Assembly (NCBI RefSeq): GCF_963675165.1
Contig: NC_087389.1
Location: 2,266,001-2,330,000, forward strand
Direction of reading: 5' to 3'
DNA: 64,000 nucleotides
From: Halichondria panicea
Lineage: Eukaryota; Porifera; Demospongiae; Suberitida; Halichondriidae
Shown: positions 1 to 13,300 of the stretch, in pieces
Position numbering within the stretch: the first letter of the stretch is position 1
How the letters are laid out: every line of letters starts with the position of its first letter
The notes under the pieces: model-generated
The model's input: the letters and a program-made list of their open reading frames with translations, nothing else
Databases searched by the model: none
What the model was told of the DNA's origin: nothing
Position numbers and translations under genes: made by a program

Positions 1-379
1 TGTGATTGCGGCTAAGGTCGGTGTAATAGCTCCACCGTGGTTTCTGAAGATGTTAGCTCATCTAATTGGGCAACGAATGACAGAGCTTGCTCTCCAACAA
101 GGACGACTATTTACTCCCGATAATGCCTTAAAAATCGGACTTGTGGATAAAGTGTGTGATCCTAGTGATTTGAAAGAACAAACTCTAGAGGCAGTGTCTC
201 CATTTCTGAGTGTGTCCCAAGAATCACGTTCAACAATGAAGTTGTTTATGCGATCTGAACTCATTGAATCCTTCAAAGCTTTAAGAGATAGAGAGGTTTT
301 AACCTTTATCAGCTTTATCATGGCAGATTCAGTACAAGAAAAACTTGGACATTACATACAAAAACTAAATCAGAAGTAA
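1..379 (+). CDS. ECI1: Enoyl-CoA delta-isomerase 1-like protein, 3' part (5' end outside window)
   Basis: About 125 residues of a crotonase-fold enzyme read without interruption to a TAA at 377-379; the frame enters from beyond the window edge. The family (mitochondrial 3,2-trans-enoyl-CoA isomerase) shifts double bonds during beta-oxidation of unsaturated fatty acids. Seen here: an APPWF segment followed by IGQR, ELALQQGRLF and the IGLVDKV block, the order found in the C-terminal half of animal ECI1, then a helical tail with FISFIMADSVQ. ECI1 family proteins are about 300 residues, so more than half is missing. There is no intron in 379 bp although other genes here have exons of 100-200 bp, which may mean a large last exon or an intronless copy. 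Its stop lies only 50 bp before the acceptor of the next crotonase unit. Confidence 0.8.
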   Translation, partial: VIAAKVGVIAPPWFLKMLAHLIGQRMTELALQQGRLFTPDNALKIGLVDKVCDPSDLKEQTLEAVSPFLSVSQESRSTMKLFMRSELIESFKALRDREVLTFISFIMADSVQEKLGHYIQKLNQK

Positions 380-429
380 TAATACAGTTGATATTGATTT
401 ATGTGTATTTTTCTACTATTTACTATAGG

Positions 430-955
430 GGGAACCCAGCGTTTGCCACGGCTGGTGGGTATTGGTAAAGCCAAAGAACTCATTTACTCTGCCAAAGTAG
501 TGTCTGGCACCGAAGCAGCAGACATAGGACTTGCTGAGCATGTGGTCCCACAGAATGAGAATTCAGACGCTGCATACCAGAGAGCATTACAGTTAGCTAC
601 AGAAATTGCAACAAAGGTACATTAATGCTTTAATATCTCACGAATTGTTGACCTCTTTCTTTCAGGGACCTATAGCCATATCCATGGCCAAACTTGCTAT
701 TGATAACGGAATGCAGGTAAGCGCATACCCAACTGCCTAAGTTTACATGTGTAATGGATTTAACTGCTGTGTGTTACAGACTGACATCAGCACTGCTCTG
801 AAAGTAGAGGAATCATGCTATGCACAGGTAGGTGTAATTAGCATTTTCTATTATTCTCACACAACACAACTGTGTAGGTAATTCCAACTAAAGATCGTCT
901 TGAAGCTCTCAAAGCTTTCATGGAAAAACGAACACCATTGTTTCAAGGAAAATAG
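430..955 (+). CDS. AUH/ECHDC2-like enoyl-CoA hydratase, last four exons
   Basis: Exons 430-616, 666-716, 780-827 and 878-955 (TAG 953-955) join in one frame with GT-AG introns of about 50 bp. The product starts at GGTQRLPR, the end of the glycine-rich crotonase motif, continues with AKELIYSAKVVSG and IGLAEHVV, and finishes with CYAQ-VIPTKDRLEAL and EKRTPLFQGK. This is the C-terminal half of methylglutaconyl-CoA hydratase (AUH, leucine breakdown, mitochondrion) or its paralogue ECHDC2; the ending resembles ECHDC2 slightly more. The acceptor at 428-429 requires upstream exons. None is seen between 379 and 429, so they lie beyond the window and the ECI1-like exon sits inside or beside this gene. 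Family certain, paralogue uncertain. Confidence 0.85.
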
Positions 956-1103
956 CTGGACACTAGGAACAGCTAGCTGGAGATAGTAGAATTCTACAAG
1001 TTACTTCTTTTTGTACTTCAGAGCTTCATTTTTTAATTCCTGAATTGCGCTCTTTACCATTAATATTAGTGTCAGAGTCTGACAATGTGTATTATGACCT
1101 TTG

Positions 1104-1117
1104 ATTGCCATAGTAAC
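1104..1117 (+). promoter_or_regulatory. X-box-like RFX site upstream of DNAH6
   Basis: The 14-mer ATTGCCATAGTAAC matches the RFX X-box consensus (GTNRCC-AT-RGYAAC) except for the first base. It lies about 210 bp before the DNAH6 start codon. RFX factors are established activators of ciliary genes in animals. It also lies in the presumed 3' UTR of the preceding gene, so intergenic overlap of function is possible. Site use is inferred. Confidence 0.45.
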
Positions 1118-1141
1118 AGCTCAGTCTAATGTCTACTTTAT

Positions 1142-1147
1142 AATAAA
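1142..1147 (+). terminator. Polyadenylation signal AATAAA
   Basis: A canonical AATAAA lies 187 bp after the stop codon of the AUH/ECHDC2-like unit, with T/GT-rich sequence just downstream. It is the only canonical signal I see between this stop and the DNAH6 start. Confidence 0.5.
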
Positions 1148-1327
1148 GACGTTGTGTTTGATCAAAGAACCTTGAACAAGCGCAAGGACAAAGTGCATGT
1201 AAAATGTGAGCTATGTCTAGTGACCTTGCTTATTGCATGTTGGAGATAATGTAGAGCCAATGTGTATAATTATGGCTAGATCTATAATTTTGCTCTGCAC
1301 CATTAACATAATAATTATAAATAGAAG

Positions 1328-4300
1328 ATGCACAGCGGGCACCAAGCTCTCCGTAGTCCTCCACACGACTCCAGAGCTGGGATGAGTGAGACCAGTCCAC
1401 CAGGTGTGCCTCGCCCTGTGGGCATGGATGCCAACCAGCTCAAAGCGCGGCTGTATGCAACATCAGAGGTGCATAACAACGCTCGTCCCCAGTTGAAGGT
1501 CATCATGAGAAGGAGGTCGAGAAGTAGCGAGGTGGGAAAGCTTTCTGTACTTATTCTAGTGGTACAATTTTTTTTATGTAGACCTCTCCTCTACGAGCGA
1601 AGCAACCCAAATTAGAACCGTTGGTAAGTGAGGAATCCCAATATTTATTGAATGTATGATTGATTGTTCCTGCAGCCCGCCCTATCCACCTACCAGCGTA
1701 AACTTCACCATGACGTTCATGGTCCCAATGAGCCTCTTCCCGAACCTCTGGCCAAGAGACAGAAAAGCGGCTCTGTGGACCCAATTAGAGTTACGACCAT
1801 CTTTCCTCTTCCTGAGCTACCTGGAGACCTACTACAGAAACAGAAATCACTTACTGAACAGCGTGACCCTAAACCAGCGGAGACTATCATAGTGCGTCCA
1901 CCCACTACCCCACGAGATGAATCAAGGATTAGGCTTTCCTCAAAACGCAGAGAAAGTGCTGCTGTTCGTAAGCGGTCAAGCACCCTGCTCTTGAGTTCTG
2001 ACCCCAACTCTGTTCTCACACGATACTCCCCTCCATTGGAGAGTCTCACTGACCCTTTAGAAATTGTGGAGCGTCTTAAAAGAGAGCCTGAACTGGGATT
2101 TCTGTATTTGTCTCCTATCAACGACTTTAAATCCATCCGTTACAACCCTTACAATCTCAGGTCAGTACGAGTGTGCTCATTGCTTATTGCAGTACACGAA
2201 TACTATACTTGAATTGTTGCCTCTTTATACCCTCTGACTCCCTTAAACTCTACACCCTATAAGTTATTTTGCTCACAATGGTTTGCATGCAGGGTTGTAA
2301 TTCACTCCAAGATAAATCCGAATGACTACTCAACTTTGAGTGTGACGGGTGTAACTAGGATGATCGAGGGGAAGGATGCTGAGTTTATTGAGCTAGAGCA
2401 GTGGATCACTAACTACAAACACTACCAGCAACTCATCAAAATCAAGACATTTGCCAAGTTCAGAGCCTGGAAGGCTTTCTCTGTCTGGAGGAAGAATGTA
2501 CGGTGGAGGTGAGTTGTGATGGTTACATACTGTAGTTACTGTCAAATAGCCCACCTGTTTTGATAGCTACATTTAGGCCAAACAGAGGGTGGGCAGATAT
2601 TTGATTACGTGGCTATACTGACTGAACCGTGCAAGCGTCCATCCAAGAGAGTTATGCTGGTACTTTCTGTGAAAACGACACAGCTCCATCTTCTGTACAG
2701 TTACGATCACAGTAGACTATGTGTTCCGGTGTTTAGAGGAAAATTCTTATCTTGAACGCTTGATGTCTGTTCTAGGATACATGTAGATCTAACAAAGTTG
2801 TATAGGTCTATAGCTAGTACCAGGAGTGCATTATAGTACCATTAACTTTTAAAGTCTTGTTTTTTGCACGTTTAGGAGCTAGCTAGCTATTTAATAATTG
2901 CACAGTGAAAATCTTCATCATAATATTATTGATCTTTGACCCAATTATACGCATGCGCCATTGCGCATGCGTATAATTGGGTCAAAGATCAAGCTCACCA
3001 TTGTGGGCGCTTCTACGATTGCAATAATTATTATGCATTCATTGATACATTATTATTATAGTGTGTCGATCTATAGTTAAATACCTGAACAACAGCATTG
3101 TACTGTTTGATTGTACTGTATGCTGAGACCACCAATAACTAGTGACTGTGTTTATGTAATAGTTATGCACTTTCACTTCCATGCACATACAGGAAAATGG
3201 AGGAATGCAAGCAGCATCTTGAATCAAACTTGTTCATTCTCCACTATAATCTATGCCCTGCTCTGCTCATGGTGAAGGGTCAGTGTGAAATCAGGTGTGA
3301 AGATAAACTCATGGCAGCCATCGATAAAAACACTACTTACACACTTGCCGAATTCAAGACCTGTCACCTCACCAAGCTTAGAATGGTGAGTCTATATAGG
3401 TGCAAATCAAAAGTAGCGCCAGTTTTATGTTTCGTACATGTATGTGTTTCAAGCTAGCCAACTATTGAGAATCTGGTTCAATAGACAGTGGCTTATCCAG
3501 CTAGGGGCTCAGGGTGCTCAAGCACCCCCCCTAAGCTTAAATTAATTACTCTAGCATACTTATTAATCTGCGAGCTACTCATAAACAACAGTGAGCAGCA
3601 CTAGGCAGTAGGCAGTAGATCGAATACTAGAGGTAGCTAGAGCATCTGCACATCTAATGATTGAGTCCAAACTTTCAAAATTTGGGTGTGGCTTCCTTTG
3701 CTTGGCATGCAAACATTTTGCTCGATCTCAGCACCCTCCTGCATTTCCTAGAAACGCCACTAAACTTCAATGGTTAAGACATTGGAGACATTGTAATTAT
3801 GCATGTGTCATTGTGTGTGTTGTACAGATCTCTGTGTCCTTGTCAGAGTTCCACACATGGGTGACAGGGGTGATACGCAATGCTTGTGAGGAAGCACTGC
3901 AAGCTGAGGACTTTGTACCTGACCCCATTGATGACCAGAGAGAAGGTATTTGCAACTCATAATTATATCCTAATCATACCGGCTCAATTATCACAATTCC
4001 TACACTTTTGTTGTTGTTTAGCGTCACCCCAACCTTGTCTGACCCCCTTCCCCATGATGGACCAGATTGAGGTGGAGCAACCTCATCTCGTACAACTAGA
4101 CCCCAAAGAGAAACTCTCTTATACCGAGCAGGCTGCCAAGAGAAAACACTGTCAGAGACTCACCAGGTACATACGTACACTGTATCTGGTTTAACCCGTT
4201 TGATAGAAGCTCTTTACATTACATGATTGACTGGACATTTACACAACTAAATAACCTACTAGTCATTAGTCATTCAGTGTAGCTGTTAGTAATTAAACTA

Positions 4301-7300
4301 CTAGTCATTATAGTCATTCAGTGTAGCTGTTAGTAATTAAATACTGTTGTGTGCTCCAGCTTCATCCGACTGTGCGACTACCTAGTGGTGACCATGCTAC
4401 ATGACCTTGCTGTTAAGTCCACCTCTCATATCCTGGACATACTCAAGATACAGACAGCCAGGGATGCTGAAATTACCAATCTGGTTCGAGAATTGCCTGA
4501 TGATATTGAGGAGCAAGAGAAAATGCTACAGGTACACTTAAGTAATAATTATTTTGATTGTGCAGGCACATTATATTTATACATGTCTGCGCATTGTCAT
4601 AGTATGTAACGTACATGTACTCTGTGTTACATGACTGTGCTTATAGGATATCTATGAGACGGTGGGTTACACACCAGCCCACTTGGAGAAGAGCACTCCT
4701 GCTCGCTCCCAGCTTCATCTCAGTGCTGGCTCTGGTCTCCTCAACAACACTCCATCACGCACTCACATTGGAACTCCATCCAGAGCTGGCTTCGCATCCA
4801 CTGTAAACATTTCACTGCATTATTATTACAATAGCATATTTTATCTTATTCTAAGTACATATTACGTGACTTACAGCGTATGTCTGTTGCATATACATGT
4901 AGAGGTTGAATGCTAGCTCAATGCTACAAAATTAATTTTGGGTTCATGTAATATTATTGATGAACATGTTATACGAATCATCAGTTTTGCTTCCTATGCA
5001 GCACAAGAAAGACTCGGTGGTTCAAGATGGTGACTATCACAAAAGCCTCTTCACCTCTCACCTCATGCTGGAAACAAACAAACTGTACTTTGAACCGAGT
5101 GGGGGTGAATTCAGGACAGGTCTGTCTGAGATATTGGGTGCCTTCAGAGACTGCACTTTGGCCTTCCCCAACCTCCTACCTGATTCTTACTTTCATTCTT
5201 TTACCAGGTACGTGTAGGGTTCGCAAATACTGTATCCTGTCGGTATCTGTCATTGTAGATAATAGCTAGTTACAGTGCAGTGCCCCATGTTTAGACATTA
5301 TATGAACAAACCATCCTAAAAATTGATGACTAGCGAATGAAACATGCATGCACAGCATTTCTTAGGATTAAAATTACAGGTGTTACATGTATCATATAAA
5401 TGTGACAGTGTGACTCATGCGTCCATTGTTGTACTATATAATTATAGACCTCTCATCAATCACAAAGTGGAGGACAAAGTGTGCGGGGAGGGTCCAGATC
5501 TGGAGGCCATCTTTGAAGCCGACTCGCACTTGCAAGGACTTTGTCAAAGTATTCAGGTCGGTGTAGTGCACAAGACTTACATGTAGTATTTAATCAATCA
5601 CACATTATAATGTACAATGTACGTCCATTGGTACATTTGTATGTCAACCTCAAATTCAATGGCTAATTTTTAATGTCTATAATTATGGCGCTATCTATAC
5701 GCATGTGCACTATAATATTATTATATATGTGGTGATCGAGGAACTAAATCAGTTGTTGTACATGTATATCTATGAACTTCGTCAGTGAACTGTCTACAAA
5801 AATAATATTACTTACATGTACATGCCTGATGGTAACTAGAAAGCTCATCTTCCCCAAAAACAAACGGTCTTCTGCTGTATTATTGTGATACAGCTCGGGT
5901 TATTCGGCCAGAATGTAATTCGAACCCTCCTCAACAAGGATCTTGGTATGGTAGTCCCAGTAGAATCTGGTTCCTTGCCAGTACATATTGAATCAAGGTG
6001 TGCTTTTACATTAATCATTTTCCAAAGTTTCAGTAATAATTTATGCTACACTTTTTCTCTTGTAGTGATAAATGTATAACACGTACCAGGGTGTCATACA
6101 GGGGGAAGGGGGATATCCCCCCCTAGCTCCAATTTCCCCTCCCCTAAATTTTCATTCAGGTACTAGTTGGGGTCCATAGCTGGCAATTTTACATACTAAC
6201 AGGGTATTGTGATAACAATTGACCTTTTTTTTTTAGCAACATTTTCTAGTTACTTTTCTTATTTCCCCTCTACTTCAAAATCCTGTATGACACCCTGCGT
6301 ACATGATCGATATACACAGGCTTGTGTTACACATACTGTACAGTTGCAGTGTAACTGCGAGCTAGCTACATGTACATCAGCGTGTTTACAGATGTAAATC
6401 ATGTTAATCACTTGGTAATGCATGTCTACATGTGCGTGGTTGAAATTTCTCGCACAATAATGTGCTGTTGACTCACAGTTAGATATACAGTTAGTCATAT
6501 ACAGCAACGCTATCATACTTTAATTTGCCTATAATTATGTATCTAAGAACTTTTTTATTCAGGATTGTTTGGATAAAGCTTTTACCGTGGCAAATGAGTA
6601 CCGGTCAAAGTTTGAGCCATACAGAGCATTCTATGCTGAGAACAAGGCATTGGATGTTGAGCAAATGAACAAGCAAGACCATGGTGAAACATTATACCCA
6701 CTCAAAAGTTGATGAATTTACACACATTGTTATCCCCACAGATGTTGCCTTCTTTCGCAAGTGGTTAGGGCGCTATCGTCTGGAACACATCCAGTGCAAG
6801 AATTGCCCTGTTGAGAAGGATTTGGGCCTCCTACTGGTTAGCACCGACACTCTCAAATCCGAGCTACTGCCATCACCTGTCAAATGCCTGGATGTAAGTG
6901 CATGTACACATGAGTGCTACCATTAGGTACATACATGTACTTCCTTGTATACGTATACGTATACACAAGTACTTTCCCCGTACATGCATAGCTACATGTA
7001 CATGTACATGTACATAAAGGTATCACTGCAATTATTCTATGCAGGCATTGTACAATGTTCTGCCAAACAAAGCCAAGACCATCATGGACAGGCTCATCGC
7101 AATCTCTCAAGATGCTGTCATCAAGCTGGGGTCTGAGCCGGCTTCAACGATCGAATACGTTAATATTCTCAAGTATGTGTTTTTACACAAAACCACTTCT
7201 TTTCACTAGCTCCAGGACCCAAACTTACATGTACATACATAAACGTGCTATTGTACATTACGTACAGTTGTACATTCATTTTTGATTATTAATTTTGATA

Positions 7301-10300
7301 TAAAATTAGGTTCATGGATGAGATTCAAGATCAAGTTGATGGCATTGAACAGGAGGCTGCTACTGTGAAAGACCTCTATGACCTAGTTGAAATGTACCAA
7401 GTTCCTGTCAATCCTGAAGACCTGGCGATCTATCAGGTAAATTAATGTCAATTAACAATAGCGCCTGTACAGTATTTTTGTAATAGATGCATGAGACCGA
7501 GTATTTTGAAATGTACAAGCACAAGGGCAAGTTTCCTGTATTTCGCATAAACACAAGGATTCTCATGCTATAATTTTTGTGTTTTATATCACGATGACTC
7601 CTTACCAAATCATGCCTTGAGGCTACGTGACCGTGTAATATAACACGGAAAGTACTATAACCTTTTCATTACACCCTTGTTACCTTGACAATGTGCATGT
7701 AATTATGATATAAGATAAATTATGTATCCGCTGATACACGTACAAATTATTGTCTCCCAGCTTTAAAACAGTTTTTTTGCGTTCAATTCCTACTGACGAA
7801 CATCATGTATCTTATGACGTACACGTACACATGCACATACATGTACATATGTACATGTACGTACACTGGAGGAAGCCATTGTTTGTAAACTCTCTAATAT
7901 AACACATTGTTGAAAAGATAAAGAATCATGAGAGTACTTGTGAGCAGCTTGCCAACAGCTATAGGAAACTTACTAGCTGAGTGGCAAACACGCTATCACT
8001 GAGCATTATGTAATGTCATATTACATGTACTTCAGAGTCTTCGTCCTGAGGTGCTACGACTGAGGACAGCAGTGGACAAGGCAACCAGCAACAGGGAGCA
8101 GTACGTGGACAAGTTCTGTCACAACGTAGACAAAGACATCACTGAACTGGGCAAGGAGGTCAAAGACATTAAGAACCAGGGGCTGGTAAGAGCTGATCTT
8201 TATGTACACAGTTTTATGGCGTATCCTTAAACTAAGCAGCAAAGGTAATAATACGTAGTACCTGTCCTGTAGCCATCAGAGAATTTCCCCATTGCTAACT
8301 CGAAAGTAAAACGTTCGCATTGAAAACTGTACGATATATAACTCTGGAATAATAATTATTTGGGTATTTAATTATGATGGACGTTTTGTGTCCCCTATAG
8401 AACCCTATGATCCTAGACCCTGATACTGAAAGTGATAAAGTGTTGGAGTATGTAGGCAGCCTGCTCTCCACACTAGATGAGCTCCAATCAAAGGCCTTCA
8501 CATACAAAACCTACCAGAAGAACTTCAAGGTTGAAGTGACACGGTTTGATGATATGGAGGAGGTTCATGCTGAGGTTAAGCTCAAGCAGACACTATGGGA
8601 GTCCAAGAGAGACTGGGTCTCTGACAATGAGACATGGATGACGGTAAATGTAGTTAATAATTAATACTGTACTAAGTTGTAGCTCCTGGATAACCTTATA
8701 CATGTACTTTATGTATAATTATATGCACACACTAGATTACTGAGGTTTATTCATGTTTGAGGATTGGCTGTGGATGTACACTGTACTTGCATTCAAATAT
8801 TTTTAACCATGTGTACTTTTTTGTGCGTAGATGAACTTCGAGGACATCCAGCCGGAGACTGTGTCAACTCAGGTGACAAAGTATGCCAAGATGGTGTATC
8901 AGTTTGAGAAGGGACTTCCCCCAAACGGAGTTGTCCCTGCCCTAAAATTCAAAGTGGAGTCCATGAAAGATATGGTAAGTTGAAGAATGTACGTTCAGGT
9001 ATTATACTGTACCAGTGCATTCCAATTTTAGCGTATTAGTACATTGTGTTCATACGGGTATTATCGCAAAGCAAGTACTCTAGTAATGAAGCTCAAATCA
9101 TGGCCTTTCTTCCATCCAGCTGCCTGTGATCTCTGACCTGCGGAACCCTTCACTGAAAAAACGTCACTGGGAGCTGATTGAGGGCATTGTTGGGCACAAG
9201 TTTGACCCAGAGGTCACACTCACACTGCAGAAGCTCACTGAGCTAAACGTGTTTGAGCACGCTGAGGCCATCCAGGAGGTATCTGGCCAAGCTTCCTCCG
9301 AGTCCTCCCTGGAAGCTATCCTTAAAAAGGTCCGTACATTTACAGGTATTCGTACATATAGTGGCATGCTGGTTTGTTATTGTCTCTCTCTGCACTGCAT
9401 TTGCAACCGCTGTTGAATAAAATACAGTGTCATACACATGCAATTATAATGTGCAGTGTTGAAACAAGCATAAGAATTATTACATGTGTATGCATTGTAC
9501 TGTACAATGTATATACAAGTATACGTAACTGTAGGTAGAGGACTCATGGAAGGCTACTGAGTTTGTTGTACTACCCCACCGCGACTCAAAAGATGTGTTT
9601 ATCTTGGGAGGGACTGATGACATCCAAGTGCTTCTTGACGACAGTCAGGTCAACATCTCCACTATAGCCGGGTCCAGGCATGTAGGACCCATCAAACCCA
9701 GGGTGGATGAATGGTCCAAGCAACTGACTCTCTTCTCAGAGACTTTGGTGAGTACAATACGGTGCTGTGAGGTGTAGCAAGCATGCAGGCTGCTGCCACA
9801 ATAAAGTAAACATTGTTTACCCAAGTCTATGTAAAATGTATGGAGCTACGTAGTTGTAAACTACATTTACATACATACCGGTATAATTATATATAATGTA
9901 TGAAAATTATGTGTGTGGCATTTTACTATAAGACGGATGTTTGCAATCTGCCCTTTACTCCATTTACAATGCATGTATGTAGGATGACTGGTTAGAGTGT
10001 CAGAGGAACTGGCTGTATCTCGAAAGTATCTTTGGTGCTCCTGACATACAGCGGCAGCTCCCCAATGAAGCCAAGATGTTTGGACAGGTGGACAAGTCAT
10101 GGAAGGACATAATGAGACAAGTGCACAAGAATCCAAATTGCATTCGAGCTGGAACAAGACCAGGTATGTGCATGTACATGTATGCAGGAATTTTGCCTGT
10201 ACGCGTACATGTATGCATGTGTCAGAGATATGCTGTGTTAGTATTAATAGCTATTCATAGTACATCGTAGTGCTAGAAATATACGTGTACTGTATGTGAG

Positions 10301-13300
10301 CATAAAATATTGCATTTTAAGACCACGAAAATGTTACGCGATTTTATTTGTACAAATAATTAATTTCCTCTATTTAACGCCGCGATTTCAATGGACATTG
10401 TACAGACCCCGAATAAAGACCAATAATTGTGCGATACAAATATAATAGGCGCTCACATAAATAGCATTAGTTTGTACCACGCGTTATAATTTATGTTTGT
10501 GTCTCCTTTCTTCAGGCTTGCTGGAGACATTCAAACAGAACTTGTCTCTCTTGGAGCAGATACAGAAGTGCCTTGAAGATTATCTTGAGTCAAAGAGACT
10601 CCTTTTCTCTCGATTTTACTTTCTTTCAAACGATGAACTCCTGGAGATTCTCTCTCAGACTAGAAATCCACAAGCCGTGCAGCCTCACCTCAGAAAGTGC
10701 TTTGATGCCATAGCAAGGTGAGCACTGCTTACGTTTAACCTGAATCTGCGTACGTATATTTTATTCTATGTAACCTATTCATAATTATAACCTATTCATT
10801 TGAGCTGTACTCTATCCCAGTCTGGAGTTTGGCACCATCCTAGCTGCAGAACCTGGTGCTCCTCCCACTGTCACTAATGACATTCTGGCTATGATCTCCC
10901 CAGAAAAAGAAAGTGTGACCCTACAGAAGGTATCAGTTAGTTTGTACTTATACTCATCTATAATAACTTGTACATAATTAAGAATGATTATTAATTTTTA
11001 GCAAGTGAAGGCGAGAGGCAATGTAGAGAGTTGGCTCGGTCTGGTGGAAGAGTCTATGGCAGTCTCTCTGAGGAAACTTTCTAAAATTGCTTTGGCAGAC
11101 TTCGAGATGAAGCCTAGACATGAGTGGGCCACTCATCATCCCAGTCAGGTGAAACTGTAATACCATAGAACCTCACTTAGTTGATATAATAAAGTACAAC
11201 GTACAGTTACATGTAGGAGTGGGTTTTGTGACATGATGCAATACATGTACATTTACATAATAGAGGTGATCATTGTATTGTTTGTGTTGCAGGTTGTGAT
11301 AGCTGTGTCTCAGGTGATGTGGTGTAGGGATCTCACCAACTGCCTCACTGATGATGAGGATGTGCTCTCAGCAATTAAAGGAGCGGAACAAAGATGCTTC
11401 CAGGTAACAGTATTACATGTATCACCGAGGGCTTATAAAGAGAAGCCCTTGGTATCACAGTACATGTATGTACGTGCAATGTCACGCATGTGAATGTCCA
11501 ATGTCATTCATGTGAACATAATTATATTATTCGCAGAACCTAAACAAGCTGGCTGAGCTGGTACGTGGCCAACTGCCCAAGCTTATCAGGAACATCATTG
11601 GAGCACTTATCACTATCGATGTGCATGCCAGAGACACAGTCACTGCCATGGTGACTAACAAGGTAATCTAGATGCATGCTTGACGAATACATACGTGTAC
11701 AAAGTACCGTAGTTGATGTAATTACATTGCCACCATAAAACTCAGACTGAACGCTATTCTTCAGGTCATAAAAAAGAGCCAACAGTTGCTGTAATTATTA
11801 TTTTCTGGCCCTTATAAAAAAGAGAGCATGCCAATTAGGCTGTCGCTTTTACTTTTTGGCCTATAAACAATAATTATTGTGTGCATGTATTTGAGGCATA
11901 GCTGTACTGTCTAGATGCAAGCTGTAAAATTCAAAGACCAAGAATCGAACTGTAGATCCACCTGCATACTAAGAGATTGCTAGACTAGCTGTAGCACATC
12001 ATTTTGAGGGTTAATTCTAAAAGTGCGCCACTCCAAAGTGTGTAATTCATTAACTATGTTACATGTACATGTTGTAAAGATATAACTATTATATACATGT
12101 ACCTGCAGTGTGATTTTTTAAAATCTAGACTGTATTTGTCTTCTTTTAGGTTGAAGGTCTTCAGGACTTTGAGTGGTTAAAGAATGCCCGCTACTACTGG
12201 GAGATTGATGAGGACACTCTTGTTGTACGCATGTCCAACTCCAAATATTTCTATGCCTATGAGTATCTGGGAGCATCAGCCAGGCTCGTCATCACTCCTC
12301 TCACTGTGAGTCTCTAGGAAGTGCTTGATTAGTCATTCTACAGCAGTGTGATGTCAGAATACAGCTTATAGTATTTACTGTGGCAACTATGGGCACACGT
12401 ACAATGTGGGCTAGGAACAGGTTTTCTTTCTTTTTTGTGGTATTGTTGTATGGATGCTATTATTTTGGTGCCTACCCCTGTAGGACCGCTGCTGCCTGTG
12501 TCTGATGGGAGCGCTCCAGTTGGACTTAGGAGGAGCCCCGGCAGGCCCTGCTGGCACTGGTAAAACAGAAACTGTCAAGGATTTGGCCAAGGCTGTGGCC
12601 ACTCAGTGTGTTGTGTTCAACTGCTCCGAGGGTATTGACTTCAAGGTGAGTTCTGCGTCTACACGTTATGTACATGCACTGGCTGTACAGTTACAGGAAC
12701 ATTGACACTGCCTGTACAAAACGTGTACATTGTAGCCTTGCCTAACAAGGCAAGTTTCAAAATGTTGTTTCATGCTAATGTGTATATTACCAACCCGGCA
12801 AGTTTCAAAGTTGTTTCATGCTAATGTGTATATTGCCAACCCGGCCCATAATTATCCTCCCTAAGCATGCAGCAAGGGTAGACTTCCTCTGATGTCGACT
12901 GTGGAGTATCAAATTTAGTGTGGGGGCCCTGATATAAATGCAAAGTACATGTAGTCCGTCCAAGGTTGTAGCGTATCAGTGTATGCACTACACTTGTTAA
13001 ATTAACTGCTGTGTTTTGTCACAGATGATGGGTCGTTTCTTTTCTGGTCTGGCCCAGTCTGGAGCTTGGTGCTGTTTCGACGAGTTCAATAGAATTGACA
13101 TTGAAGTACTCTCTGTCATTGCTCAGCAAATGTTAACCATCAGAAATGCAAAATCTTCAAAGGTACTCAAGTGACGTGTGTGTGTACATATCAATAATTA
13201 TTGTTTGCTTCATTCCTATCCATAGGCCAAGGTGTTTTTGTTTGAAGGACGAGAAATCAAGCTGATCCCCACCTGTTCAACCTTTATCACCATGAATCCC

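Larger units (their letters stand above)
1328..8185 (+). other. DNAH6: DNAH6 exons 1-16: N-terminal tail
   Basis: Exons 1328-1531, 1582-1623, 1676-2160, 2293-2508, 3193-3385, 3828-3945, 4022-4166, 4360-4531, 4647-4802, 5002-5207, 5448-5556, 6563-6683, 6742-6893, 7045-7172, 7310-7436 and 8036-8185. The first about 150 residues are basic, proline-rich and poorly conserved. Conserved tail sequence begins near [11 protein letters not shown], with [19 protein letters not shown] typical of the DNAH6 group. The junction of exons 11 and 12 reads [13 protein letters not shown], in phase. The tail carries light-chain and docking contacts in known inner-arm dyneins. Confidence 0.85.

Noticed and set aside
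1717-2136. 139-codon minus-strand frame opposite DNAH6 exon 3
   Set aside because: Shadow of a real exon; no recognisable protein.
5894-5997. Possible extra DNAH6 exon in intron 11 (open frame after a CAG acceptor and before GTGTGC)
   Set aside because: It ends in phase 2 while the next exon needs phase 0, and exon 11 joins exon 12 directly in phase with conserved sequence across the join.
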